Shown here: positions 1-11,581 of the stretch, piece after piece | Layout of the letters: every line of letters begins with the position of its first letter | Position numbering within the stretch: position 1 is the first letter of the stretch | Assembly (NCBI GenBank): GCA_017654935.2 | Contig: CM065706.1 | Span: 16,320,270-16,384,269, forward strand | Length of the DNA stretch: 64,000 bases | Direction of reading: 5' to 3' | DNA from: Phymorhynchus buccinoides | Taxonomy: Eukaryota > Mollusca > Gastropoda > Neogastropoda > Raphitomidae | Made by a program: the position numbers and the translations under genes | Notes under the pieces: generated by a model | Told to the model about the DNA's origin: nothing | Seen by the model: the letters and a program-made list of their open reading frames with translations, nothing else | The model's database searches: none

Positions 1-1686
1 TACACCCTGGTATGTCATAAATTGTAAATGAGGATGGAAAGAATGGAAAATGGAGATGAGGGGCTACTCTTAGTTTAAAGTCCCCACACCACGAAAAGGT
101 GGAACCCGCGGGGGGGAGTGGTGTAACAGTAAAAGCAGGGTAATGTGTGTGAAATTGTTTTCGCTAAAGGGATAACTGAGGCTGTGTTTGGTAAATACAC
201 CTATATTGGGATGTTTTTTCTTTTTGTGTATGTGCAGTTTATAAATATAGTGATAAACTGATTTAGCGAACAAACAAACCTCACTTTTTTTTTCCACGAC
301 CCATTCATGTCCTGAATTGTTTAATTATTCTGGTTTTGTTTTTTTGTTCTGCAGAAATGTTGTTGAAAATATGCATGTTTCCAAGTTGATTTTATGAATG
401 TTTCTATTAATACATTTTCACTTTTGATGTTTTTCAGTGCTGCTTTCTTGTATCGCACCGCATGTAAATTTCTCAGTTCTGAGATAATGAGTAAAGTATA
501 ATTGATTGACTGATTGATTGACTGCCATTTCGCCCATCTGTTATTTAGAAAAGAAAGGGAAAACGTAAGTTCTTACTTCTGTCTTTTGCTCAGGAGAAAG
601 TATTGCAGTGTGTGTGAGAGAACTGGAGATGGGAAAGCACAAGAATTTAGTTAGTTTGTTTGTATGAGTACTTTAATGCTGGGAGATTTATCTATTATTG
701 CATGCGCATAATTCTGTGCAATATTCACATGTGTATGCTGCTGTCTGTGAGAGAGTGAGGATTGATTGCGGTACTTTTGTAAAATGACCAGAACATGTAT
801 GTTGTTATATATGAATCGGTATTGAATTTTTAGGCATGTGTAACATATCCGCAACAACATTATCATTTGTATAAAGGAATACAAATTAAAGTGAAGCTGA
901 GTTTAGTTGCGTTGTTAACACCTGTTATAATTATGTAGTTTTCCTTGCATAATTGGACGGAAGGAAAATTCATAAAATGAAAGACAATGTCTGGTTTACG
1001 GGCCGGTTGCATTTGGTGGGGTTAAGGGGTAGAGTACATTAATGGTGGTCAAGGGGGAAAGAAAGCCCATGAAGATTGAAAGCTTTTCAAATTTTTGTAC
1101 ACTCTTACTAATATAACTGAGAGCATTTAAAGACAGCTTTCTTTTTTGTAAACAACCATGATTTTAATAAATGAATGTATCTTCATTAAGAATTGCAAAA
1201 CCTAGATAACAAAGCCAAAATTAGGAGTACTGCTTTTCTTGCCCATGTGGTTTCATACAGAATCATTGTTATTTTAAGTTCTATTATGTTAACACTACAA
1301 GGAGCATTCATTCCCGAGCACGGAAGTGTGGCTGCCGACGTGGCGTGAGGTAATCAAAAACGGTCACACACGTGATGTTATCGATAGTCCCTAGCTGATG
1401 CATTTACACTATATTGCTCAAGTGCTTCGGCTGCTGTGTTGGGCTGACACCTGGAGTCTTTTAGCAAGGGTATGTCAACAATAACAAGGAGCATTTGCAC
1501 TGGCTCCAGTGCTGCCTCCAAATGGATAGATTGGCCCTTGAGGCCTTTGGGGCCATTCTCTTGCTGTGTTGTTGTATTGTTTTGTTTGTTCATTTTATTG
1601 GATTTTTGTTTCATGTTTTTTTTATTCCATTTCAATTCTGTGTAAAGTTCCCTGTAGCCCACATAGTAGGATGGGCGCTATATACA
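1..1686. other. Non-coding, with two retroelement-like tails
   Basis: AT-rich sequence without a convincing exon. Bases 480-527 hold a (GATT)n-type tail after an aataatgag-like end, as in LINE 3' termini. Bases 1310-1500 resemble 3120-3300, a dispersed repeat. The right end (gggcgctatataca) resembles the tail at 35.62 kb and is cut by the assembly gap. Confidence 0.5.
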
Positions 1687-2186
1687 NNNNNNNNNNNNNN
1701 NNNNNNNNNNNNNNNNNNNNNNNNNNNNNNNNNNNNNNNNNNNNNNNNNNNNNNNNNNNNNNNNNNNNNNNNNNNNNNNNNNNNNNNNNNNNNNNNNNNN
1801 NNNNNNNNNNNNNNNNNNNNNNNNNNNNNNNNNNNNNNNNNNNNNNNNNNNNNNNNNNNNNNNNNNNNNNNNNNNNNNNNNNNNNNNNNNNNNNNNNNNN
1901 NNNNNNNNNNNNNNNNNNNNNNNNNNNNNNNNNNNNNNNNNNNNNNNNNNNNNNNNNNNNNNNNNNNNNNNNNNNNNNNNNNNNNNNNNNNNNNNNNNNN
2001 NNNNNNNNNNNNNNNNNNNNNNNNNNNNNNNNNNNNNNNNNNNNNNNNNNNNNNNNNNNNNNNNNNNNNNNNNNNNNNNNNNNNNNNNNNNNNNNNNNNN
2101 NNNNNNNNNNNNNNNNNNNNNNNNNNNNNNNNNNNNNNNNNNNNNNNNNNNNNNNNNNNNNNNNNNNNNNNNNNNNNNNNNNNNNN
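1687..2186. other. Assembly gap of exactly 500 N
   Basis: A run of exactly 500 N, a conventional placeholder for a gap of unknown size. The A/B duplication becomes detectable immediately right of it (2187 matches about 43.4 kb). Confidence 0.98.
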
Positions 2187-2499
2187 TAAAATACATGCAA
2201 ACTCGCGAGATATTAGGAATATGTGTTCGGGGTTTCAACCCCGTAAACTGGCACGACCTGACCTTTAATGTAAACTAAATACATCAGGGGATAGCTTTGC
2301 ATCTTTGCAAACTAGACACGTAACCAAATTGATGATGATAGATTGTGAATAGTTTTTGAGAAAAACGGGAACGAATAGGTGGATGGAGGCATAGCCGGAC
2401 GGCGGAAGGACACCGGACGGAGGGATCAGACAAAAAAATAGTTCCCGACCTTCGGCTCATGGGACTAATAAATGAAAGAAGATTACATGTTTTTACTTC

Positions 2500-2952
2500 G
2501 GTTTAGACATAGGGAAGTGGTAGATAAGATATCTTTATATAGATTTTATAAGAAAAACTCTACAACACTTAGTTCCCCCACTTCAAACGCATAGTTAAGA
2601 GGGCAAATAGCGTTGGTTCTACGGGCAGAGCGAAGAGATGTTAGAATGACCAAAGTGTGGTTGGGAACACAAGGTTTACCTAACTCAGACATATATGGGT
2701 GGAATGACTTGCCTGAATGAGTTAAATGATTCTCAATTACGTATATGGGCTGAGCCTATCACAATCCTAACTGATGATGCATTGAAAAGTCCCATCTTTT
2801 ATAAAAATGTCATACAGGGTTCATACTCTGACCTGGAGAAAAATCAAGGACTTTCCCAGTTTTTCAAGGGATATTTGAATTCTGAAAGGGTCATATTGAA
2901 AGCCTACATCAAATTATCATACAAAAAAAAAGCAGACATGCGCAGAAATTAA
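2500..2952 (+). pseudogene. Possible LINE C-terminal remnant
   Basis: The string tggaatgacttgcctgaa encodes WNDLPE, a block common near the C-terminus of CR1/jockey-type reverse-transcriptase ORFs. The surrounding frame is broken. An 85-residue open frame at 2695-2952 is in a different frame from WNDLPE and is not recognisable. Weak support. Confidence 0.3.
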
Positions 2953-3119
2953 GCAATACACCATCTGAAATGTCCAGTCAAAACGGTAAAAGCATGGATT
3001 TGTACATGGAATCGGCACCAGAAAATTTTTTGTAAGATCTTGTTACTTTCATTTATGATTTGTAAAAAGCACGGCTTAAAATTTTGTGAGATTTCATGAA
3101 AATATACTATTCAACATCC

Positions 3120-3300
3120 CCCTGAAGACGGAGTGTGACTGCCCACATGGCGTGGTAATTAAAAATGGTCGCACACGTAATGCTCTCATCCCTCGCTGAT
3201 GCATTTTGTAGCCTTAGTGTTCAGATGCTTCTGATGCTGTTGGGATGATCTCCTGGAGTCTTAATTTAAGCCAGGGTACATCAACAACTACAACAATATT
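3120..3300 (+). repeat. Dispersed repeat shared with 1310-1500
   Basis: Shares blocks such as ctcctggagtctt, gctgatgcatt and a tcaacaa end with 1310-1500, and recurs in copy B near 44.46-44.69 kb. It has no recognisable tRNA promoter boxes. Class unknown. Confidence 0.5.
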
Positions 3301-5097
3301 CATACAATCAATAGGTCCGCAGGAACAATTTTCAAGGGGGTTTCAAGGGGTGGCAGAATATTCTCAAATTTTAAAGGGTTTTCAAGCACCTTTTTTTTAG
3401 CCAGGTTGAAATTTAAAGGGGGTTCAAGGGTTCTCGTCATGAACAATCATTCAATGGTTCATTTGACTTGTCTTGGAAAAAAATGTTTTGATTTCTCCTC
3501 AATATAATCTAACAAGAAATGCATATAGTAGAGTTTTTATTAATAGGTTTAAAACTAATATAAGGAAGAAATTGTTTCAAAAGCACCTGTGTTTTCTAAC
3601 TTCCAGAATGAGTTGCCTATTAATCCTAAAATGTGCACCTAATGGTAATACTAACACACACTAAAAAAAACGCTTGGATCTGATTCTCCAAAAATATGTA
3701 CCCAGTAAGTCCTGTACTTCTGTCTTCCTTCGTCCCACCCTCCTACTTTTCCTCTCTCTTCTCCATAGAAGATTAAATGAAAAGTAAAAGTATTCAATTG
3801 GTTGTTTTGACTCACAACCATGTTTCTTTGCACTCATTTTTGTTCCACCTACTACTGGTTATATCCTCTCTTTATTTTTAGCATCACACATGAGAGAACA
3901 ATCAAAGAAAATGTACAAAAAATCTGTTGGTACATGGATCATTTATTTATAAATTGTCTCAAGATATGGCTACCATATTCATACATCCTAGATTTGAGAA
4001 CCTTTTCTCTAATTAACTGTTCTCATCATACACACATTTCATTGCATGGTACAGTATTATTATGTGACATGATCACACAATGTGTGCATTGTGTGCAACA
4101 TTGGTACTGATATTATTTGTATGCGTATTGCAACCACATTCAAACACACACACACACTCCACATGTAGGTCACATACTGAATATGATACTCTCATTCTTC
4201 CTCTCTCTCACTTGTATGTGCATAAATAGAAACTGTAAGGGTTCATTTACCTATGAGTACCCCCACCCCCATACACACACACACAGATGGCACACACGCA
4301 GTGACACACACACACACACCCAAGACAAAAATATGTTAAAAGAAAAATGGGCAGGTGGGTACAAATTGACATGTAAACATTTCAGTCAGAATTGAGAAAA
4401 GGAGAAAGTAATTTGTGACACCTTCTGGTGCACCTAATTATAAGGTGCACCCCCAAACTTAACACAAAATTCAAATTTTGTGACACTATTTTCTGACAAT
4501 TATTATCAGTCACATTGTAAGGGGCGGTGGTCTCAGTCTGGGCAAAAAGTGTCAATTTATAGTCCATAAAATAGGGTAGTTTTTGACATAAACACACATA
4601 CAGATGTGCACATTATACTGATTAAGTGATATTTTGATGCAATAGTATGATTATGATAGTCTCAAGTACACACACACACACACACCAGATGTTTTGTTTT
4701 TTGTGCTGAGTCTTGTTGAGGTGCAGTCAGAGCAAAACTATAGGGTTGGGCTTTGATTTCAGACCAACGCCTGCAAAATGAAACCACTCCAGAGGACAGT
4801 CTGGGGTAAAGGTAAAGACGTGCCACCCCCCTGCATTTCTCGGTTAACCTTGTTAGCTAATTATCTTTTTGGAATACTAACCCTAACCCTAACCCCCCCA
4901 TAAGACGGAAAAAAGCAATGAATCACGACTGTGACAAATGCCGCAGTGTACTGTAGTACATAGGGGGGGGTCCTATTAGATAATGGCCTTTATCATGACT
5001 TTAATGCTCTAATCGCTGCCTGCTCATCATTATCATCTAACAATGCCAACAATACTCATGGTTCATCGACGGGAGCCGCCATTTTTTAAACGCTTAC
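3301..5097. other. Intron-like sequence with CA microsatellites
   Basis: No exon recognised. Short (CA)n tracts near 4140, 4280-4320 and 4670-4685; about three ACCCTA-type telomere-like units near 4876-4894, too few to imply a telomere. Counterpart in copy B at 44.7-46.7 kb. Confidence 0.6.
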
Positions 5098-5248
5098 CGG
5101 AAGTGGACTGTACCGCAGCGAAGTAGGTGGGCGCTTTCTCTGCGGATAAAGGAATGATGGTGCCGTCGTCTTTCTCTACCCAGGCGTTATCGCATTTTAC
5201 GATGTGCTCGTGTTTCAGATCGTGCAGCACCAACACTTCTCCCAGCGA
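5098..5248 (-). CDS. EIF2AK1-like: Kinase exon, alphaC to beta4 and start of insert, copy A
   Basis: A 151-nt exon, phase 0 in and phase 1 out, with a pyrimidine-rich TTTCAG acceptor and a GTAAGC donor. The product runs from SLGEVLVLHDLKH through HEHIVKCDNAWVE and then into an acidic and polar stretch that starts the kinase insert. The Glu of SLGEV is the expected alphaC glutamate that pairs with the beta3 lysine; NAWVE closely matches the beta4 signature of eIF2-alpha kinases. GC content and codon use differ clearly from the AT-rich flanks, which supports a real exon. The following exons of this unit would lie beyond the N gap at 1687-2186 or outside the window. Confidence 0.85.
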
Positions 5249-5749
5249 CTGAAACAATAATGCTTAACCATCAAATCAAAATCACTATTGGCATTACAGT
5301 GGAATACACTTAACACAAAGCTGGATAATACATAATAATGGTGAACACACAAAAATCTGTCTGAACGGACAAAACCCCTCTTAAATCACACAGCCTTTTT
5401 TTTCAGCACAAATGTGGTTAACACACATAAACAAAAACATGGTCCGATTGTTGTCTATTATACGGCAGTTCCTACTGATAGCACCAAACGTAGCTGGCGC
5501 CACCAAATATTTCCTTGCAAACTTTACAAAAGCCATCACAAAGCTCAAATGTTCATCTACTGTGCCATGTGCTAGTCAGGGAGTTGGAAGTCGGAAGCAT
5601 GAACTGCGCATTCGTCATTCGAGAGACCTGCACAAAGAGCGTCGTCTGCAGCGCTGCTGCTCGTCCACCAGCACAGTAGCAGAACTTCAGTTTCACATTT
5701 TTGGCTGCGATTTTGTCAAAAATGCTTAACACAAATAATGTGGGTTTTT

Positions 5750-5945
5750 TTTTGGTGTTTTTATATCTCTTTGCTCACTCTAAACTAATACATAACACAA
5801 TAAATCACAATAATCTCCGTGCTCACTCTTTACTAATAATACATAACACAATAAATCACAATAATCTCTTTGCTCACTCTTTACTAATAATACACAACAC
5901 AATAATCTCTGTGCTCACTCTTTACTAATAATACACAATAAATCA
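5750..5945 (+). repeat. 51-bp minisatellite, first block
   Basis: Degenerate copies of a unit containing aataaatcacaataatctct and gctcactctttactaat. Continues at 6535 after a 590-bp interruption. Confidence 0.85.
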
Positions 5946-5949
5946 TATA

Positions 5950-6534
5950 ATAATTTGGCAAGGTTGTGTGTGTCTGTGTGTGTGTGTGAAACACAAAACA
6001 GGCCTTATAACTCCACCATTTTTTGACCGAATCGCTTCAAATTTGATGTGAGCCCTAACGGGGTGATGGCAACGGCAACCGAGGTGGCCATGTCATTTGC
6101 GCGGTTTGGCAAATGCGCGAAACGCGTATCTGCCGGCCTCTCGGCGCCCGTAGCTCCGGTATTTCTCGACCGGTTGCCTTCGAATGTGGCAGGTAGATGA
6201 CTGGGGACGTTGACTATCGATGTGCCAAACCGGAAGCGAATCGGTTCAGAAACGTGCGCGATATACGCCGCTTCACCTTTTCACAAATAACTCCGCCGTT
6301 TCTTAACCGAATCGCTTCAAATTTGCTGTCAGGCTTGCTGTGGCAGGGGTGAAGCCTGGCAGTGTCACTCTCAGAGCAGCGCCAACGGGAAACAGGGCCT
6401 TATAACTCCGCCGTTTCTTAACCGAATCGCTTCAAATTTGCTGTACTCAGCGTTACCAGTACTTGGCGTTACCGTTACTAGGCATTACCGTTACTAGGCG
6501 TTACCTGTACTTAGCGTTGCGCTAGTCACAATAA
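5950..6534 (+). repeat. Insertion with a motif of about 43 bp in three copies
   Basis: The motif ccgaatcgcttcaaatttg preceded by ttataactcc(g/a)cc occurs near 6003, 6285 and 6393. A CGTTAC-rich short repeat follows at about 6448-6520. GC is higher than in the flanking minisatellite, which it interrupts. Noisy counterpart at 47.8-48.45 kb. Confidence 0.7.
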
Positions 6535-7217
6535 ATCTCTGTGCTCACTCTTTACTAATACATATCACAATAAATCACAATAATCTCTTTGCTCACTCTT
6601 TACTAATACACAACACAATAAATCGCAATAATCTCTGTGCTCACTCTTAACTAATAGTACATAACACAATAAATCACAATAATCTCTGTGCTCACTCTTT
6701 ACTAATAGTACATAACACAATAAATCACAATAATCTCTGTGCTCACTCTTTACTAATAATACACAACACAATAAATCACAATAATCTCTGTGCTCACTCT
6801 TTACTAATAGTACATAACACAATAAATCACAATAATCTCTGTGCTCACTCTTAACTAATAGTACATAACACAATAAATCACAATAATCTCTGTGCTCACT
6901 CTTTACTAATAGTACATAACACAATAAATCACAAAAATCTCTGTGCTCACTCTTTACTAATAATATATAACACAATAAATCACAATAATCTCTGTGCTCA
7001 CTCTTTAATAATAGTACATAACACAATAAATCACAATAATCTCTGTGCTCACTCTTTACTAATAGTACATAACACAATAAATCACAATAATCTCTGTGCT
7101 CACTCTTTAATAATAGTACATAACACAATAAATCACAATAATCTCTGTGCTCACTCTTTACTAATAATATATAACACAATAAATCACAATAATCTCTGTG
7201 TTCACTCTTTACTAATG
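6535..7217 (+). repeat. 51-bp minisatellite, main array
   Basis: About 13 copies of a 51-bp unit (acataacacaataaatcac, aataatctctgtgctcactc, tttactaatagt). As 51 is a multiple of three, the minus strand stays open over the array and gives a 17-residue repeat protein that is a by-product. Noisy copy at 48.5-49.3 kb. Confidence 0.92.
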
Positions 7218-7224
7218 CACAACA

Positions 7225-7428
7225 CAATATGTCTGAGTCTCTTTCTCTCTCTCTACTCTCGATATGTCTGTCTCTTTCTCTCTCTCTCACTTTCCCCTCT
7301 CTCTCTCCATTTGCCTGTAACCCTCTGTCCCTTTCTCCTCTTCTTTCACTTCCCAACTAATCTGCACCACGTTTCGCTCCTCTCTGTGCCTCTCTCTCTC
7401 TCTCTCTCACACCCACACTCTCTCTCTC

Positions 7429-7481
<53 letters not shown>

Positions 7482-7706
7482 CACCTGTATCCCTCTCTCC
7501 TCTTCTTTCACTTCCCAACTAATCTGCACCACGTTTCGCTCCTCTCTGTGCCTCTCTCTCTCTCTCTCTCTCTCTCACACCACACACTCTCTCTCTCTCT
7601 CTCTCCATTCACCTGTATCCCTCTCTCCTCTTCTTTCACTTCCCAACTAATCTGCACCACGTTTCGCTCCTCTCTGTGCCTCTCTCTCTCTCTCTCTCAC
7701 ACCACA

Positions 7707-7773
<67 letters not shown>

Positions 7774-7850
7774 CACCTGTATCCCTCTCTCCTCTTCTTT
7801 CACTTCCCAACTAATCTGCACCACGTTTCGCTCCTCTCTGTGCGTCTCTT
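7225..7850 (+). repeat. CT microsatellite with higher-order repeat
   Basis: (CT)n tracts alternate with a conserved block (catt(c)acctgtatccctct, ctaatctgcaccacgtttcg) seen near 7310, 7478, 7604 and 7770. The unit is a compound of a block of about 80 bp plus variable CT. Copy B 49.3-50.1 kb is error-rich. Confidence 0.88.
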
Positions 7851-7958
7851 TTTTACCCTTTCCTTCATATTTTTCACACCATTATTAAGATACAACCTAT
7901 CAAACACAAGATCACACACACGAAAAAATATAAGATTTTGAAGGGAAAAAAAACTTAC

Positions 7959-8030
7959 TTTCAGAAATGAATCCGGCGTAAATTCGATCTTCTTCACTGC
8001 ATACTCCTTCCCATCAAGGTGATTTCGAGC
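7959..8030 (-). CDS. EIF2AK1-like: Kinase exon, beta2-beta3 (ATP lysine), copy A
   Basis: A 72-nt exon, phase 0 at both ends, flanked by an AG acceptor (ctcatcag) and a consensus GTAAGT donor on the minus strand. Its 24 residues begin ARNHLDGKEYAVKKI; the first Lys after EYAV is the beta3 lysine that binds ATP phosphates in protein kinases. It joins in frame to the alphaC exon at 5098-5248. The preceding glycine-rich loop exon was not found in the 3.4 kb up to the alphaF exon at 11435. Copy B (50203-50274) is identical. Here it starts a second kinase unit that runs left toward the N gap. Confidence 0.85.
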
Positions 8031-8342
8031 CTGATGAGCAAAATTTACATCTTTAATATTGTTTGTAAAAAGAAATAAGGAAACATATGAATGAATGCAG
8101 ATAAGTGCTTATTTTTGTGCTAAAAGTAGATGTCTAAACCTTGAATGCCTTTATCATTATGGTGTGCGTGCGTGTGCGTGTGCATGTAATGCATGTATTG
8201 TGTGTGTGTGTGTGTTTGTGTGTGATGCATGCATTGACACGTCCCGACTATGCTATGCTTCTTATGGGTTAGAAATCCCTACCATTCTTTGAGGAATTAT
8301 GATTTTACTTCATTCATGCGCAATATATAAAACAGCTCATAA

Positions 8343-8572
8343 TTAACCCCTTGACTGCCAGAGAAAAATTAAAGAAAAATTCATTGGGTAAATCATGACA
8401 TGAAAAAGACAACTGATAGAGCCAATCTGAGAAAATGGTCTGGGGATATTACTCTCTTGATTATGTTAGAGCAATAGCCAGCATATCAGAGTTATTCCTC
8501 TTTATCTGATGACGTCATCAGTGATGTGATCAGGTCAGTACGTAATACGTTGGTGGCAGTCAAGGGGTTCAA
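8343..8572. mobile_element. TTAA-flanked MITE (piggyBac-like), copy A
   Basis: Left end TTAACCCCTTGACTGCCA, right end TGGCAGTCAAGGGGTTCAA: inverted ends of about 16 bp next to TTAA (one right-side base altered). TTAA target sites and CCC-starting ends are typical of piggyBac-type elements. 230 bp, no ORF. Confidence 0.65.
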
Positions 8573-8914
8573 TAAGAGTTGCAAACAAAGACAGAACATA
8601 TACATGTAGAAAGAAACGGAAACGGCAGATAAGATAGTTGGGCAGACACTCGTGAAAATATTTTTTCCATGTACCATATTTTTTTCAGACTATAAGGTGC
8701 ATCCCCTAAATTTTACACAAAATGTTTGATTTAAACTAATATCTATTCTATCTATATACTTACCGTTTCACTACGAACTGAGTTTACTCTTCCAATTTGG
8801 AGCAAAATGGTGGATTTTGATTAATCCTACTATCTATTTAATTTAATACTTACCAACACTCAAAACAACTGCATTAGCCTAAAACAACCTGGAACCTTAC
8901 CCTAGCACATAGCT

Positions 8915-9040
8915 AAAACGAAAGTCGGACTTGCTGGGCCTAACTATTTCTTAGTTAGGCGCATAACGGCAGCATGACGCATCTGCGCTCATAATTGACA
9001 GGAAGCTGTCTGAGCGATCGAAGAAGAAGAAGAAGAAAAC
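8915..9040 (+). repeat. Dispersed repeat shared with 24838-24955
   Basis: Shares gcagcatgacgcatctgcgc, ataattgacaggaa and ctgtctgagcgatcgaagaa, ending in (GAA)n. The same sequence sits inside the fold-back element at 24656-25060. Also near 51.18-51.29 kb. Confidence 0.7.
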
Positions 9041-9222
9041 ACAACAACCACTTCCTTGTCTTTATCATAAAATCAAGACCAAAGAAATGAGATGGTCTTG
9101 CATTGTGGTAAAAATCATCGCATCGTTCCAGTGAATGTGGAAAGTCTGCAGGAACATGATTTTGAGATTGGACCCAAAAAAACCTTTTTCACATAATTAC
9201 ATTAGTAGGCGCTTGGGAGAAA

Positions 9223-9640
9223 GGTGGCAGAGTGGTTAAGACGCTCGCCTGCCAAATGTAATACGTGACTGCAGCGTGAGTGCCCCGCTGTTCGAATCCC
9301 GGCCTCGCCCTTTCTTTCTAGTTTGACAGGAAAATCGAACTGAACGTCCAGTCCTTCGGATGGGGACTTAAAGCTAGTCTGACCCGTGCGCTTTACGCAC
9401 GTAAAAATCCCACGGCAGTTGAAAGTCGGTAAGAGCAGGGAGAAATCCCGCTGCCTGGTATGGCCAAATTGATAGCTAGGTTCTCCAAGTGTGCTCACAC
9501 CCCCTCCTTACCCTGTGTCCTCCTCCCCTCCCACCAACCCACCCACCCAAAAACGGGTAGGTGCTGCACTTGCGGCGACACACTCTCCGGGGGAGAGCAG
9601 CCCGAATTTCACAAAGATAAGTCTCTGTGACTAGGGTCAA
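9223..9640 (+). mobile_element. tRNA-headed SINE (SINE-1), copy A
   Basis: The head has a pol III A box (gtggcagagtggttaag), a long variable-arm-like stretch and a damaged B box (gttcgaatcccgg), resembling a class II tRNA (Leu/Ser type). A body with gtccttcggatggggactta, similar to conserved SINE cores, follows. The tail (ctctccgggggagagcagcc then gaatttcaca) is shared with SINE-2 at 20578. Confidence 0.8.
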
Positions 9641-9754
9641 AGTCATGGGGATCAGTGTGTTCTGGGGAGCTGTCGGTGGACGGTTGTGGTGGCGCCCTCA
9701 GAGGAACCTCACTCATGCTGGCTCCACGACTAAGAGAATAGTGTCGTCAGTAGG

Positions 9755-10165
9755 GGGCTTAGTAGGTGGTGTCCTGAACAGGCTCTACTGAACTCCATCG
9801 AAGTGACTCAGCAGCAGTGCAGTGTCTCCTCGGTTGGTTGCCTCCTGACGGCCTAACATAGATTCGCTCTCCTTGGACTGCTGGTCTCGGATTCTGCAAC
9901 CTGAACAAGCCGGGGTGTGGCTGCGAGTTGGGATTTGGAATGAGCGGAGTGGGAAGCAACGCCACTGTACGGCCCAGAAAATGGGACAGCAAAAAAAAAA
10001 AGAAAAAAAGTGTGTGACTAGAATATACCAAATTTTAGACCAAAACAGGCTCTGCTGAATTGACTCAGCACCAAAGCATTGTCTCCTCCTGTGGTAGCCT
10101 CTAGAGTACCTAGATGCCTCTTCATGACCTGACATAGCTTTGCTTCCTATTGGCCACTGCAAGTA
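9755..10165. repeat. Internally duplicated dispersed repeat
   Basis: Two related halves: aacaggctctactgaactcc ... gtgactcagcagcagtgcag and aacaggctctgctgaattga ... ctcagcaccaaagcattgtc, each followed by gtctcctc and a CCT-rich stretch. No coding support. Copy B at about 52.02-52.42 kb. Confidence 0.55.
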
Positions 10166-10345
10166 GGGGTAGTAGTAGTAGTAGTTGTAGTAGTTCTGGG
10201 CAAGAAGTGGGCCTCACGGCCCTTTTACGCCCTTTCTCGTTTGTTACTTTGTTGTTTTCGTGGTGGTTGCTACTTAAGCTAATCTAGAAGTTTATCAACA
10301 TTTGAATGGATTTTTTTTTTATTCATCCAAAATATTTAAAAAAAT

Positions 10346-10552
10346 TTACATTAAAGGATCTTGGTCCAGAATATTTTTTGAAAGAGTTTGTGATAGGTGC
10401 AGCTTTAATGCTAGTTGACAAATTATTCCAGTCTTGGACAATCTGTTAGAAAAATAAAATTTGCGAATGTTAGTAGCTGAACGCTTTAAGAATAATTTAT
10501 CCGTACTATTTTGTGTCTTGTCTGTGCTACTTTTGACAAAAAATGTGTTCAA
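10346..10552 (-). pseudogene. LINE C-terminal fragment, copy A
   Basis: The minus strand encodes FFVKSSTDKTQNSTDKL then IRKFYFSNR; after the frame shifts, copy B shows the continuation AVQDWNNLST and NSFKK. The pattern of a short motif ending NR, then W-N-x-L, then a Phe-Lys block is the C-terminal end of many LINE reverse-transcriptase ORFs. An indel near 10440 breaks the frame here. Confidence 0.6.
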
Positions 10553-10619
10553 GTCTATATCCTCACTGTTATTTACAATTTCTATACTTGTATGAGATCT
10601 CCACTGAGTCTTCTAACGC

Positions 10620-10805
10620 CCTTTACGGCAAGAGTTAAGCCCTTGTTGATCAGTATTCAAAAGGGCATTCACTCTTGCAAAAGGCAGCCATTAAGTGGCC
10701 TCAAATAGGGTTATTGGCGAGAGTTATGCCCTTGCTTGGTCAGTACTCAACCATCTTCCCCCACCCACCAAGGGCATTCACTCTTGCAAAAGGCGTTCCT
10801 TGCAG
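10620..10805 (+). repeat. Two-copy repeat of about 105 bp
   Basis: gagttaagcccttgttgatc ... gggcattcactcttgcaaaa is followed by gagttatgcccttgcttggt ... gggcattcactcttgcaaaa. No function seen. Copy B at 52.88-53.05 kb. Confidence 0.6.
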
Positions 10806-10894
10806 TGGCCAATAGACTGCTGGTTAGGTTTGGGCACCTGCGACCCTACAATGTAGGATGCGAAATTTGACTGGCAATATGCAAAATGTATCAG

Positions 10895-11341
10895 CAGACC
10901 TGTTCACCCCTATTTTGCAATTTCTGAAACAAAAAATAGTAATTTTGAAAAAAAACCTAATCCAATGCGTGTCCGATTCTTTTTCTTCACAAAACCCGAT
11001 TAACAAGAAAATATTTGTAATTACACAATTATATGCAAGCAAACGTGCACTGGGAGACCTTTAAAAACATTTTTTAAACCATGTATTGGCCTTTTCTCTT
11101 TCAAACTCAGCTTACTGACCTGTTCAAACTGCTTGTGATCTCACCACGCGGTCGCTTTGACGCCATCTTGAAACAGAATGAAACTGGGAACCGGAATGAC
11201 TTTTCACCGCATTGTTTCAAAAGCATCGCTTGCCGACGCAACTGTAATGATGGGGGGGGAATTTTTTTGTCGCCGTAATTATCGTAATTTGATTTTTGTT
11301 TCGTAAACATTACGGCAAAATCATAAAGGTAAACAGGTCTG
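10895..11341. mobile_element. Inverted-repeat element, CAGACCTG family, copy A
   Basis: Starts CAGACCTGTTCACC and ends GGTAAACAGGTCTG, inverted ends of about 14 bp; 447 bp, no ORF. The same ends bound a larger element at 28475-30257. No clear target duplication, so the superfamily is unassigned. Confidence 0.6.
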
Positions 11342-11434
11342 GATCAGGCAACCTTTAGAAAGAAACAAAAACAGTTATCCAGTTACCACAAAAAGGAATA
11401 TTAATTTTTTTTGGGGGGAGAGAAGGCGTGTTAC

Positions 11435-11581
11435 CTGATGAGGCCAGAGACGTGAAAATTGCTCAAATTGCTCAGGTAGCTTCCCCTTGCGAAGGTCCTT
11501 GATGGCTTTAGAACACTCCATGTCAGTCTTGAAAACGTGGCACATCTCGAACAGAATCGCCCCCAAGCTGTACATGTCGCA
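11435..11581 (-). CDS. EIF2AK1-like: Kinase exon, alphaF to alphaG approach, copy A
   Basis: A 147-nt exon (49 codons, phase 0/0) with TTTTCAG acceptor and GTAACA donor. The protein begins CDMYSLGAILFEM, the alphaF helix with its invariant Asp, and continues with KTDMECSKAI and GKLPEQFEQF, a combination typical of HRI and PKR C-lobes. The usual Tyr-Asp-x-Lys block just before CDMYS is missing and should lie on a short exon between 11582 and 14459. The alphaG-alphaI remainder was not found downstream before the beta3 exon at 8030. Identical in copy B (53691-53837). Confidence 0.88.

Noticed and set aside
1495..2268. 257-codon ORF across the N gap
   Set aside because: Most of it is unknown sequence from 500 N.
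4876..4894. Telomere or interstitial telomeric array
   Set aside because: Only about three units.
6565..7356. 263-residue minus-strand ORF with 17-residue repeats
   Set aside because: It follows from a 51-bp minisatellite whose unit is a multiple of three. No splice borders, domain or coding bias, and the copy B version is broken.
7215..7888. Long Leu/Ser-repeat ORFs
   Set aside because: Translations of (CT)n microsatellites.
9223..9310. Functional tRNA gene
   Set aside because: The promoter boxes are present but the arms do not fold as a tRNA, and a SINE body follows; copy A also has a damaged B box.
9202..10162. ORFs of 90-125 codons around SINE-1
   Set aside because: They lie in SINE and dispersed-repeat sequence, and their frames change between copies A and B.
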